Assembly (NCBI GenBank): GCA_040386195.1
Contig: JAZKFV010000032.1
Span: 1 to 16,848 of the forward strand
From: JAJTCH01 sp040386195
Lineage (GTDB): Bacteria > Pseudomonadota > Alphaproteobacteria > Rickettsiales > UBA1997
Direction of reading: 5' to 3'
DNA: 16,848 nt
A program made the translations under genes and the position numbers. This document shows positions 6,893-15,400 of this stretch, piece after piece. The notes under the pieces are model-generated. The model was not told where the DNA came from. It did not search any database and saw only the letters and a list, made by a program, of their open reading frames with translations. Numbering within the stretch: the first letter of the stretch is position 1; every line of letters begins with the position of its first letter.

Positions 6893-7626
6893 TAGATTTT
6901 GATTTTAGGTTGCAAATTAGAAAGCCCGCCATCCACGCCAATTGTTTGACCAGTAATAAAATTGGCTTTATCGCTGAGTAAAAATTCAACCATTTGCGCC
7001 ACATCTTCAGCCTTTCCAACTCTGCCTAAAGCGTGCATTGCGGTTGAAAATTTTAGAGCGTTTTCATTGCTGGTAATTTTGGCGGTAAGTTTAGTGGCGG
7101 TTAATCCTGGGGCTACAACATTGAAGCGTAAATTCTGAGCAGCATAAGTTGCGCCAGCCGATTTTGCCAAAGCAATCACACCACCTTTAGCAGCAGCAAT
7201 TGCTTCGTGATTAGCAATTCCTTGCATTGCGGCAGCGGATGAAAGCAAAACTACTGAACCGCCGTTTTTCATATATTTTCCAGCTGATCTGACAACCGCA
7301 AAAGCGGTGGTTAAATTAGCATTTACAGTTGTCAAATATTCTTCAAAAGAAGTTAAATGCGCCGGTTTTAAAATTACTGAACCAGAAAAATTAGCAACAC
7401 CGTCAACGCTTCCCAAGCTTTGCGCGGCATCTGCAAAAACATTATCCACGGCGGCAAAATCAGCCGCGTCCAAAACCGCACCAGCACAGTTTAATTCACT
7501 TTTCAGCTGTTCTAATTTTTCAGAATTTCGAGCAGTAATAAAAATATTTTTGCCTTGTGCTTGCAAGTTTTTAGCGGTTAAATAGCCAATATCACTAGAG
7601 GCAGAGACGATTAGATAATTTTGCAT
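6892..7626 (-). CDS. Atypical SDR lacking the catalytic tyrosine
   Basis: This 244-residue short-chain dehydrogenase starts at ATG 7626 (MQNYLIVSASSDIG). The frame is open to 7677, but the extra N-terminus would sit on the transporter's start and match no SDR. The cofactor motif TGxxxGIG is reduced to SASSDIG (8-14). The Ser is kept (SS 129-130), but the YxxxK motif reads IAAAK: Lys147 is present while the Tyr position (143) is Ile, in a HEAIAAAKGGV context. The C-terminal FITGQTIGVDGG is canonical. Either a different residue (His140 or Glu141) serves as acid-base, or the protein is not a standard oxidoreductase. I recall the HEAIAAAK variant as a conserved family trait, so this is not random decay. 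It is the first gene of an operon with the epimerase and diverges from the MFS gene 21 bp away. Confidence 0.88.
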   Translation of the reverse strand: MQNYLIVSASSDIGYLTAKNLQAQGKNIFITARNSEKLEQLKSELNCAGAVLDAADFAAVDNVFADAAQSLGSVDGVANFSGSVILKPAHLTSFEEYLTTVNANLTTAFAVVRSAGKYMKNGGSVVLLSSAAAMQGIANHEAIAAAKGGVIALAKSAGATYAAQNLRFNVVAPGLTATKLTAKITSNENALKFSTAMHALGRVGKAEDVAQMVEFLLSDKANFITGQTIGVDGGLSNLQPKIKI

Positions 7627-7647
7627 AAATTTAATTTGAATGAAAAA

Positions 7648-8895
7648 ATGGAAAACCAAAATATAACCAACCAACAAATAATTTGCTATTCACTTCTCGC
7701 TTTTCCTTTAGCCTTTCTGGCAATGCCCATTTATATTTATTTGCCTAATTTTTATGTCAATAATTTTGCAATTTCGCTGCAATCAATTGCTTTGGTGCTT
7801 TTAATTAGTCGAGTTTTTGATGCGGTTTTAGATCCGTTTTTGGGAATTGTTGGTGATAAATATTCGCATTTTAAAAGAAAAATTATTGCATTCTCAGCGC
7901 CAATTTTGGGAATTGCTTTTATATTTTTGTTTCATCCGTTTGCCAATTCCAATCTGGCTTGGTGGCTTTTTATTAGTCTTTTTATCACTTATTTTTTCTT
8001 CAGTTTGATTCAAATTAATTATCAATCTTTAGCGGTTGGTTTTTCTGAAGATTATAATCTAAAAACCAAAATCATCGCCATTCGTGAAGCGATTGGCGTT
8101 GTGGGAATTATTTTTGCTTCAACTGCGCCGGCATTGCTGTTTTTATATTTTTCGGAAGTAAAAAGTTTTTTGATAATTGGAATTTTCTACTTAATTTTGA
8201 TTAGTTTTTGTGCGGCAATTTTTTATTTCAAAGCGCCACAATCAGTAATTACAAACACCAAAATTCAACATCAATTTGATTTTTCTTTTCTAAAAAATCG
8301 TCAACTTAAATATCTTTTTACAATCTTTTTCTTCAACTCACTAACCTTCGGAATTACTGCTTCATTGATGTTATTTTTTGTTGAAATTGTTTTAAACGCC
8401 AAAAATTTTACCAGCCTATTTTTATTATTATATTTTGGCGGTTTGCTGGTTGGCATTCCTTTCTGGGCAAAATTATCTGAGAAATTAAACAGCAAAGAAA
8501 AGGCTTGGCAAATTGCGATGATTCTAATTGTAATAATTTTTGCCTTTTGCGGATTTTTAAAAGCTGGAGATATTGCCTTTTACAGCTTGATTTGTTTGGC
8601 TTCGGGCTTTTGTTTTGCGGCAGATTATTGTTTATCTTATTCAATTTTAACCGATATAATTCAAAACCAAAAATTAGAAAAATCAACCAGCACAATTTTT
8701 GGAGTGATTAATTTTATTATCAAATTTTGCTTTGCTTTCGCTTCCGGAGTTTTATTGTTTGGTTTGGGCAAAATTCAAGAAACTTCTCCTGATCTACAAA
8801 ATAATTTTTTGATTATTTCTTACTGCTTAATTCCTTGTTGCTGCAAAATTTTTACTTATTTTTTCCTCAACCAATTTCAAAAATTATATGCCTAA
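7648..8895 (+). CDS. GPH-type MFS transporter
   Basis: This 415-residue, very hydrophobic protein has about 12 membrane helices. The opening (PLAFLAMPIYIYLPNFY) and the loop SRVFDAVLDPFLGIVGDKYSHFKRK (about 54-78) follow the glycoside-pentoside-hexuronide/MFS_2 pattern, in which a DP..G..SD-like motif lies between helices 2 and 3. It is likely a cation-coupled symporter in the inner membrane; the substrate is unknown. I chose ATG 7648 (MENQN) because an earlier TTG at 7621 would overlap the divergent SDR start. Its 3' end overlaps the DUF3833 gene by 8 bases (ATGCCTAA), so both are co-translated. MFS plus DUF3833 pairs recur in photolyase-linked clusters. Confidence 0.88.
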   Translation: MENQNITNQQIICYSLLAFPLAFLAMPIYIYLPNFYVNNFAISLQSIALVLLISRVFDAVLDPFLGIVGDKYSHFKRKIIAFSAPILGIAFIFLFHPFANSNLAWWLFISLFITYFFFSLIQINYQSLAVGFSEDYNLKTKIIAIREAIGVVGIIFASTAPALLFLYFSEVKSFLIIGIFYLILISFCAAIFYFKAPQSVITNTKIQHQFDFSFLKNRQLKYLFTIFFFNSLTFGITASLMLFFVEIVLNAKNFTSLFLLLYFGGLLVGIPFWAKLSEKLNSKEKAWQIAMILIVIIFAFCGFLKAGDIAFYSLICLASGFCFAADYCLSYSILTDIIQNQKLEKSTSTIFGVINFIIKFCFAFASGVLLFGLGKIQETSPDLQNNFLIISYCLIPCCCKIFTYFFLNQFQKLYA

Positions 8896-9424
8896 TTTCA
8901 CAAAATTATTAACCTTAATCACAATTTCTATGTCACTATTTTCTTGCAAATCAATCACTCCACAAGACTACGCCCAAAATGAGCCCAAACTTGATATTAG
9001 AAAATATCTCAGCGGCAATGTTAAAGCTTGGGGAATTTTAGAAGATAGATCAGGAAAAATCACTCGCCGCTTTACTGTTGATATGATTGGAACTTGGAAC
9101 GGCAATAAAGGTGTTTTGGATGAAAAATTTATTTTTGACGACGGCGAAAAAAGCGCGCGCATCTGGACGATTGAAGTTAGCGACAACAACAATTTCACCG
9201 CAACCGCCGCCGATGTTGTTGGCAAAGCCATTGGCAAACAATATGGCAACACCATTCAAATGGCTTATACACTTGATTTAGAAGTTGCTAAAGGCAAAAG
9301 ATATAATGTGGTTTTGGATGATTGGATGTATTTGTTGGATGAAAAAACTTTGGTCAATAAATCTGAAATTAAAAAATTCGGCATCACTTTTGGCAAGTTG
9401 ACGATTTTCTTTAAGAAAGATTAA
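8888..9424 (+). CDS. DUF3833 lipoprotein
   Basis: This 178-residue protein belongs to the DUF3833 family. Conserved stretches are YLSGNVKAWGILEDRSGKI (about 41-59), FTVDMIGTWNGNKGVLDE (about 62-79), FDDGEKSARIWTIE (about 83-96), AADVVGKA.G..YGN and LDDWMYLLDEKTLVNK near the C-terminus. The leader (MPNFTKLLTLITISMSLFSC) ends in a lipobox with Cys20, so it is most likely anchored in the periplasmic face or outer membrane. The family's function is unknown; lipid or lipid-like ligand handling is often guessed from its lipocalin-like, strand-rich sequence. It overlaps the MFS gene and is probably made from the same mRNA. Confidence 0.92.
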   Translation: MPNFTKLLTLITISMSLFSCKSITPQDYAQNEPKLDIRKYLSGNVKAWGILEDRSGKITRRFTVDMIGTWNGNKGVLDEKFIFDDGEKSARIWTIEVSDNNNFTATAADVVGKAIGKQYGNTIQMAYTLDLEVAKGKRYNVVLDDWMYLLDEKTLVNKSEIKKFGITFGKLTIFFKKD

Positions 9425-9446
9425 GGCATATAAACAGGTTCTTATG

Positions 9447-9475
9447 TTGAAAAGACTATGTTTATGAGTTAGAAT
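9447..9475 (+). promoter_or_regulatory. Candidate sigma-70 promoter of the ligase gene
   Basis: TTGAAA (9447-9452), a 17-bp spacer and TAGAAT (9470-9475) form a good housekeeping promoter, placing transcription start near 9482 and the ATG at 9506. It separates the ligase from the MFS-DUF3833 operon. Confidence 0.55.
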
Positions 9476-9489
9476 TTTTTTGATTCTAA
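9469..9489. promoter_or_regulatory. 7-bp inverted repeat over the -10 box
   Basis: TTAGAAT (9469-9475) and ATTCTAA (9483-9489) are perfect inverted copies around a 7-base spacer. The left arm contains the -10 box and the right arm lies at the predicted start point, where a repressor would block transcription. It could alternatively be a weak end to the DUF3833 transcript. Confidence 0.35.
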
Positions 9490-9505
9490 TAAAAATAGGC
9501 AAAAG

Positions 9506-10648
9506 ATGAACAATAAATGCAAAGAAATAATCTTTAAATCTAACGGGATTTTAACTTTAGGAGCCGAAGTTGAGTTGCAGCTGATTGATCACGATACTTT
9601 AAATCTTTCCCCGAAAGCCAATGAATTGCTGGATGCTGGTCAATTTATCAAAAACCTCAAACAAGAATTTTATTTAAGCACGGTCGAAATTTGCACCGAT
9701 AAATGCGACGATGTTCATCAAATTAAACAAGATCTAAAAGCATCTTTTGATCAGCTAATTCCAATTGGTAATGATTTGGGTTTGGATTTTTCTACTACCG
9801 GATGTCACCCATTTTCCCGCTATTCTGACTGCGTAATTACGCCTTCCAAAAGATATGATGAGTTAATAAACCGCAATCAATGGCTGACCAGAAGAATGAC
9901 GGTTTATGGTCTTCATGTTCATATAGGTATGAAAGACGGGCATGATTGCATCCGCTTTAATAATTTTTTCCTGCCATTTTTATCGCACTTTTTAGCCATT
10001 TCGTCCAGCTCACCTTTTTGGCAAGGCGAAGATACCGGCCTTGCTTCGGTTCGCCCCACTACTTATGAATCAATGCCAACTTCGGGTCATCCTTATGAGG
10101 TGAGCGGCTGGAACGAATTTGAAAGTCTTTGCCATACATTGAAAAAATGTCACGCCATCGACTCGCTAAAAGATTTATGGTGGGATATGCGCCCAAGCCC
10201 GGGCTATGGAACTTTAGAAATTAGAGTTTGTGATGGTCTGGCAACTTTGGAAGGAACGGTGGCAATCGTTGCTTATATTCATTTATTGGCGCATTGGTTT
10301 AATGATAATTGCAGCTGGTTTCATCAGGTGCAGCCTTGCCCGAGATTTTTGCTGCGTGAAAATAAATGGCGAGTGATGAGATATGGTTTGGATGCTGAGT
10401 TGGTTTTAAATATTGACGGCAAAACCGCCTTGGTTCGTGATGAAATTGAAATGTGGCTTGATATTACTAAAGATTATGCCAAAAAATTAGGTTATGAAGA
10501 TTATGTAAAAACCCTAAGAGAAATTATGAAGCGCGGAACTTCATCCGATCGCCAAAGAGCGGTTTTTAATAAAACAAATTCTACCAAGGAAGTTGTTCGG
10601 CATAATATTAAGGAGTTTATAAATCAGGCTCCGATATGGGATATTTAG
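9506..10648 (+). CDS. YbdK/GCS2-family glutamate-cysteine ligase-like enzyme
   Basis: This 380-residue protein belongs to the carboxylate-amine ligase group related to glutamate-cysteine ligase (YbdK/GCS2). It has the ATP- and metal-binding opening LGAEVELQL (18-26), GLHVHIGM (135-142), a RPTTYESMPTSG loop (about 183-194) and DMRPSPGYGTLEIRVCD (227-243). Members join glutamate to an amine, in several cases cysteine, using ATP in the cytosol. Its product could feed glutathione or gamma-glutamylcysteine, and the gene facing it encodes a phytochelatin synthase, which supports a thiol role. The true substrate of YbdK-type proteins is variable, so cysteine is inferred. A good promoter precedes it; AGG about 7 bases before the ATG is the nearest thing to a Shine-Dalgarno sequence in the window. 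Confidence 0.9.
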   Translation: MNNKCKEIIFKSNGILTLGAEVELQLIDHDTLNLSPKANELLDAGQFIKNLKQEFYLSTVEICTDKCDDVHQIKQDLKASFDQLIPIGNDLGLDFSTTGCHPFSRYSDCVITPSKRYDELINRNQWLTRRMTVYGLHVHIGMKDGHDCIRFNNFFLPFLSHFLAISSSSPFWQGEDTGLASVRPTTYESMPTSGHPYEVSGWNEFESLCHTLKKCHAIDSLKDLWWDMRPSPGYGTLEIRVCDGLATLEGTVAIVAYIHLLAHWFNDNCSWFHQVQPCPRFLLRENKWRVMRYGLDAELVLNIDGKTALVRDEIEMWLDITKDYAKKLGYEDYVKTLREIMKRGTSSDRQRAVFNKTNSTKEVVRHNIKEFINQAPIWDI

Positions 10649-10672
10649 TGGGTTTTTTGGCTTATAAAGAAC

Positions 10673-10709
10673 TTGTCACAATCGCCCGGCTTCTGGGCGA
10701 TTGTGACAA
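10673..10709. terminator. 15-bp hairpin between converging genes
   Basis: TTGTCACAATCGCCC (10673-10687) and GGGCGATTGTGACAA (10695-10709) form a perfect 15-bp stem with loop GGCTTCT, in the middle of the 70-bp gap between the ligase and phytochelatin synthase stops. It is well placed to end both transcripts. Neither side has an immediate U run, so it may act as an mRNA-end stabiliser rather than a classic rho-independent terminator. Confidence 0.7.
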
Positions 10710-10718
10710 TGCAATCAA

Positions 10719-11591
10719 CTATTTATTTAATTTAGTATCCACAACCAAATAACCACGATAATTAGAACCAACATAGTTTTTGGTGTTCATAGCGTGATAA
10801 AGATCGCTTAAATTAATCCAAATCCATTGATTTCTGTGTGCTGCAACATCGAGCATTAACACTGAATCAGATTTTTCGTCATAAGCGGCAATTGGAGAAA
10901 AATGTCCGCCCATTAAACCTTTGTAAGAATGATCATAGTTTAAAAGTAAAAACTTTTGATCGGAGTTGATGACTTCTTTAACTAGAGTTCTAAAGTCAGC
11001 CAAAACTTTGTCGTCATATTTATCAGCATAAACTAACTTAGATTTTACACCGTGAATTTTAAGCATTTTTTGCAACTCATCAATATCGATGCCGCCGCCA
11101 AAAGAGCCGTCTTTTCTGGTCATTTTCATATAGATAGCTTTGTGATCCAAAATTTTATCAGTTGCTTCGCTGAAGAAATTTCCTTCGTTAAAAATGCGAT
11201 ATTGCAAAGGATATTTTTTATCTCCAATTGCAATTGGCCATTCTTCAACAACCGGCATTGGCTGATGATTTAATTCATAAATTGCTGACAAAACCACAGT
11301 TGCTGCGGCTTGACCACAAGCTGCAGGATTTGGTTGTGGCGCAAAATGATGAGCGAGACGGAAAAAATCACCTTTATATTCAGTGCGAGAAAAGCGCTCA
11401 ATACCTTCTTTGCTATTCCAGTTAGTCACAGCAACTTGCTTGCTGTAAGGACTTTGTGGATATTCACTGTAATGAAAAGACATACTTTTGTTAATAACAG
11501 CCTCATCCAAATTTGCGGAAAAAGCACTACTCATTAAAGCCGCACTCATCAAAGCTGCGACTGAAAAATATTTAAATGTTTTTGTAATCAT
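10719..11591 (-). CDS. Exported phytochelatin synthase-family protein
   Basis: This 290-residue protein matches the catalytic domain of phytochelatin synthase, a papain-like gamma-glutamylcysteine dipeptidyl transpeptidase acting on glutathione. The triad is visible: Cys92 in NPAACGQAAATVVLSAI, His220 in GGHFSPIAAYD and Asp238 in VLMLDVA, spaced as in plant and cyanobacterial enzymes. The start at ATG 11591 gives a clean signal peptide (MITKTFKYFSVAALMSAALM, cleavage after SAFSA). A longer frame begins at 11693 but overlaps the divergent SDR gene. The C-terminal Cys-rich plant domain is absent. Bacterial single-domain members often only hydrolyse glutathione to gamma-Glu-Cys, so peptide synthesis is not assured. 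Export suggests action on periplasmic or external thiols, or on a host for a host-associated cell. Confidence 0.93.
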   Translation of the reverse strand: MITKTFKYFSVAALMSAALMSSAFSANLDEAVINKSMSFHYSEYPQSPYSKQVAVTNWNSKEGIERFSRTEYKGDFFRLAHHFAPQPNPAACGQAAATVVLSAIYELNHQPMPVVEEWPIAIGDKKYPLQYRIFNEGNFFSEATDKILDHKAIYMKMTRKDGSFGGGIDIDELQKMLKIHGVKSKLVYADKYDDKVLADFRTLVKEVINSDQKFLLLNYDHSYKGLMGGHFSPIAAYDEKSDSVLMLDVAAHRNQWIWINLSDLYHAMNTKNYVGSNYRGYLVVDTKLNK

Positions 11592-11673
11592 ATAAATTAA
11601 ATTTAAGTTAAAGAAAGATTTGTAAAAACCAGTTGCTAAACTAATAACTCTCAATCGAATTTCAATTAAAAAT

Positions 11674-12435
11674 ATGGCAAATAAAAACAGCAATTATCAG
11701 GGCAAAAATATTTGGCTGATTGGCGCCAGCTTTGGCATTGGTGAAGAGCTTTATCGTCAATTTTCTGAGGCTGGAGCAAAGCTGATTATTTCTGGGCGCA
11801 GCTTAGAAAAATTGCAGCAAATTATTGGTGAAAATAAAAATCATCTAGCTTTACCAATGGATGTAACTGACGAAAATTCGGTAAATTTGGCGGTCGAAAA
11901 ATTGCAACAAAATTTTGCAAAAATTGATTTGATAATTTTTTGTGCTGGCATTTATCAGCCGATGAATGTTGATAATTTTGATCTGAAAAAATCTAAAGAA
12001 ATTAGCAAAACAAATTATGTGGGAATGCTCAATTTATTGGCGGCAATTTTGCCAATTATAAAGCAAAAAAAGCTCGCTCACTTAGCCATAATTTCCAGCG
12101 TTGCTAGTTATTTTGGAATGAATAATTCTTTAAGCTACGGCGCCAGCAAGGCTGCGCTTTCTAATCTAACAATGAGTTTGTATTTGGAGCTCAAAAAATA
12201 TGATGTGAAAGTTCAGCTCATCAATCCCGGATTTGTCAAAACTCGTCTTACCGATCAAAATAATTTCAAAATGCCTTTAATGATTACGCCTCAAAAAGCG
12301 GCGGAGGTTATAATTAAAGAACTTGGCAGCAATAAATTTGAGATTTTTTTTCCTAAGATTTTTGTTTGGATGATGAAAATAATTGGTCTTTTGCCTTATA
12401 AAATGCAATTGAAAATTTTATTGCAAGTTAAGTAA
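11674..12435 (+). CDS. Classical short-chain dehydrogenase
   Basis: This 253-residue SDR has an intact GASFGIG cofactor motif (17-23), DV at 63-64, Ser141/Ser142, and YGASK with Tyr155 and Lys159. The usual NAG reads CAG (90-92). After INPGFVKTRLT the C-terminus has FEIFFPKIFVWMMKIIGLLPYKM, a hydrophobic, possibly membrane-touching tail of a kind I recall from SDRs linked to photolyase clusters. NAD(P)-dependent oxidoreduction is likely; the substrate is unknown. It is divergent from the phytochelatin synthase gene with an 82-bp AT-rich spacer and stands 63 bp before mfd on the same strand, so read-through into mfd is possible. Confidence 0.92.
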   Translation: MANKNSNYQGKNIWLIGASFGIGEELYRQFSEAGAKLIISGRSLEKLQQIIGENKNHLALPMDVTDENSVNLAVEKLQQNFAKIDLIIFCAGIYQPMNVDNFDLKKSKEISKTNYVGMLNLLAAILPIIKQKKLAHLAIISSVASYFGMNNSLSYGASKAALSNLTMSLYLELKKYDVKVQLINPGFVKTRLTDQNNFKMPLMITPQKAAEVIIKELGSNKFEIFFPKIFVWMMKIIGLLPYKMQLKILLQVK

Positions 12436-12498
12436 ATCAATGTTGCAAGAAAGATTTTATTATTGACAATGAGCCACTTTTAAAAAACCAAATTTCCG

Positions 12499-15400
12499 AT
12501 GGATTATAAAGTTAAACTACAAAATATCACCAGAAGCACCAATCTTACTGGCGTGAATAATGATGCAATTGGCTTAGTTTTGGCAAAGCTGATTAACAAT
12601 TCTGCCCAGCAACAATTTTTGCACATTGCCGCTAATGATAAAGAAGCTGATATTTTGCAGCAGCAAGTTGAATTTTTTGCCAAAGAACTAATCGAAAATA
12701 ATCAATTAGAAATTTTATCTTTCCCCGCTTGGGATTGCTTGCCTTATGATCGGGTTTCGCCAAAGCCAACTATTATTGCAACGCGAATTAATTGTTTGCA
12801 TAAGATTGCTAAGAATAAAACTGAGAAAAAAATCCTCGTTATAACCACAATTAACGCAGTTCTACAAAAAACCGTTCCTTTGAATTTAATCAAAAATCTC
12901 GGTTTTAAAATTGAAGTTGGCGATGAAGTTTCCATTGATCTTTTGGCGCAATCTTTAATTGATAATGGCTTTACCAGACAATCAATTGCTAGCGGAATTT
13001 CTGAGTTTGCGATTCGCGGCAATATTGTTGATATTATTACCGCCAATAACCAAATTGCTGATGATTTGATTGGTTATCGCTTAGATTTTTTTGGTGACAC
13101 AGTTGAGGGAATTAAAGTTTTTGATCCGCTGACGCAAATCACCTCTAATAAAATCAGCAAGATTAATCTTTTGCCAACTGCGGAAATTAATTTGAACTCC
13201 AAAGCTATCAATAATTTTCGCAATAATTATCGCACAATTTTTGGCATTCCTCACGAAGATATGATGTATAATGCAATTTGCGAGGGCAGAAGCTACGCGG
13301 GAATGGAGCATTTTATGTCGCTGTTTTATGAGCAGAATTTGAGTAGTTTTTTTGAATATTTAAACAATCCGCAAATTTCATTTTCTAATGCGGTTCTTGA
13401 AGCGAAAAATGAGCGGTTAAAAATTATTGCCGAATATTATCAGGCAAGAGTTGAGAGTGTTAAAGAAAGTAAAACTTCTGGCGCTATTTATAATCCACTG
13501 CCGATTGAACATTTGTATTTGCGCGATGAAGAATTTGGAAGTGAATTAGAAAAAAATTTAGTAATCAATTTTTCATTATCAAAACCATCTGTAGAAACTA
13601 GACAAATTGATCTTGAAATCAAGCCAATTCCCGATTTTGCCCTCGCCTCACGAGCCAATAAAATCAATACTTTTGAGCTTTTCAAAAACTTTTTACAATC
13701 TGAGTTCAAAGATCACAGAATTATTCTTTTTTGCTTTTCACTCGGATCGTTGGAAAGACTTAGAAAAATTTTATTAGATCATGAAATTAACAGTAAAATC
13801 ATTGAACATAGCAATGACAAATTAGCCAAAAATCAAATTGGTCTGAGCGTTTTGCCAATTGGCAATGGCTTTTATACCAGTGATTTGATGATGATTGGCG
13901 AAGCTTCTTTGCTTGGTGAAAAGATTGGCAGCAGATCGGCAAAAAAATCAGCGGAAAGAATTTTGTCGGAAGGAATTACTTTACAAGTTGGTGAGTTGGT
14001 GGTGCATCGTTATCATGGAATTGGTAAGTTTGATGGCTTACATAATATTGAAGTATCTTCTGAAAAAAGCGCCGGCATTAAAAATGCCCCCGTTAAAAAC
14101 GACTTTCTAAAAATTCTTTATTTTGGCTCCGATGTTTTGTTTGTGCCGGTTGAAGATATAAATTTAATCACTCGTTATGGCAGTGAAAATTCTTTAATTG
14201 AGCTGGATAAATTAGGAAATAATAATTGGCAAAATCGCCGTGAGAAAGTTCGCAAGAGAATTAAAATTGCGGCCGAAGCGTTGATTAAAATTGCCGCTGA
14301 AAGACAAATTCGCAAAGCGCCAATTCTAATTCCACCTTTGATGGAATATGAAGAATTTAAAGCCCGATTTGGTTTTGAAGAAACTGCTGATCAATTAAAA
14401 GCAATTGCTGAAGTTGAAGAAGATTTACAAAAAGGCTCACCAATGGATCGTTTGGTTTGCGGCGATGTTGGCTTTGGAAAAACTGAAGTGGCGATTCGTG
14501 CTGCTTTCGTTGCTGCTGCTAATGAAACTGGAAAATATCAAGTGGCGATTATCACCCCAACAACTTTGCTTTGCCGTCAACATTACCACAATTTTGTTAA
14601 TCGTTTTAAAGATACCCAAATTAAAGTTGCCCAGCTTTCGCGAATGGTTTCAATTTCCGAAGCCAAAAAAATTAAACAAGATTTGGAAGATGGAAAAGTT
14701 GATATTGTGATTGGCACTCATGCGCTTCTGAATAAAAATATTAAATTCAAAAAACTGGGTTTGATGATTGTTGACGAAGAACAACATTTTGGTGTGATTC
14801 AAAAAGAGCGCTTGAAAGAATTACGCAGCGAAGTTCACATTCTCACTCTTTCCGCAACACCAATTCCACGCACTTTGCAAATGTCTTTGAGTGGAGTGAA
14901 GGAACTTAGCATTATCGCCACGCCGCCAGTTGATCGTATGGCGGTGCGCAATTATGTGATGCCTTATGATTCAGTGATTGTGCGCGAAGCAATTTTGCGT
15001 GAACATAGCAGAGGCGGCAGAACATTTTTTGTGGTGCCGCGCATTCAAGATCTAAATCAGCTCCACGATAAATTGGCTAGACAAATTCCTGAAGTGAAAA
15101 TTGAAGTTGCTCACGGACAAATGTCTGCCGCTGCTTTGGATAAAATTATGAATGATTTTTATGATGGTAAATTTGATGTTTTGCTTTCCACCACCATTAT
15201 TGAATCGGGCATCGATATTTCCGCTGCCAACACCATGATCATTTATAAATCAGAACATTTTGGTTTGGCGCAACTTTATCAATTGCGCGGCCGAGTTGGG
15301 CGCGGCAAGCTGCGCGGCTATTGTTATTTTACAACTAAAGTTAATCAGATTAGTGAAATTGCTAAAAGAAAATTACAAGTAATTCAAAGTTTAGATACTC

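Noticed and set aside
7621..7647. A TTG start for the MFS transporter
   Set aside because: It would overlap the SDR start, and ATG 7648 directly precedes the normal N-terminus of the family.
7627..7677. An upstream ATG for the atypical SDR
   Set aside because: The extra 17 residues are antisense to the transporter's N-terminus and do not fit the SDR fold, which begins with the strand at MQNYLIV.
11592..11693. A longer start for the phytochelatin synthase (34 extra residues)
   Set aside because: It would overlap the divergent SDR gene and hide the clean signal peptide that begins at 11591.
12463..12491. TTGACA before mfd as a promoter
   Set aside because: No acceptable -10 box lies 16-18 bp downstream (the sequence there is AACCAA).
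12744..14619. Antisense open frames inside mfd
   Set aside because: They are short, have no recognisable domains and lie opposite a fully conserved gene, so they are by-products of its codon use.
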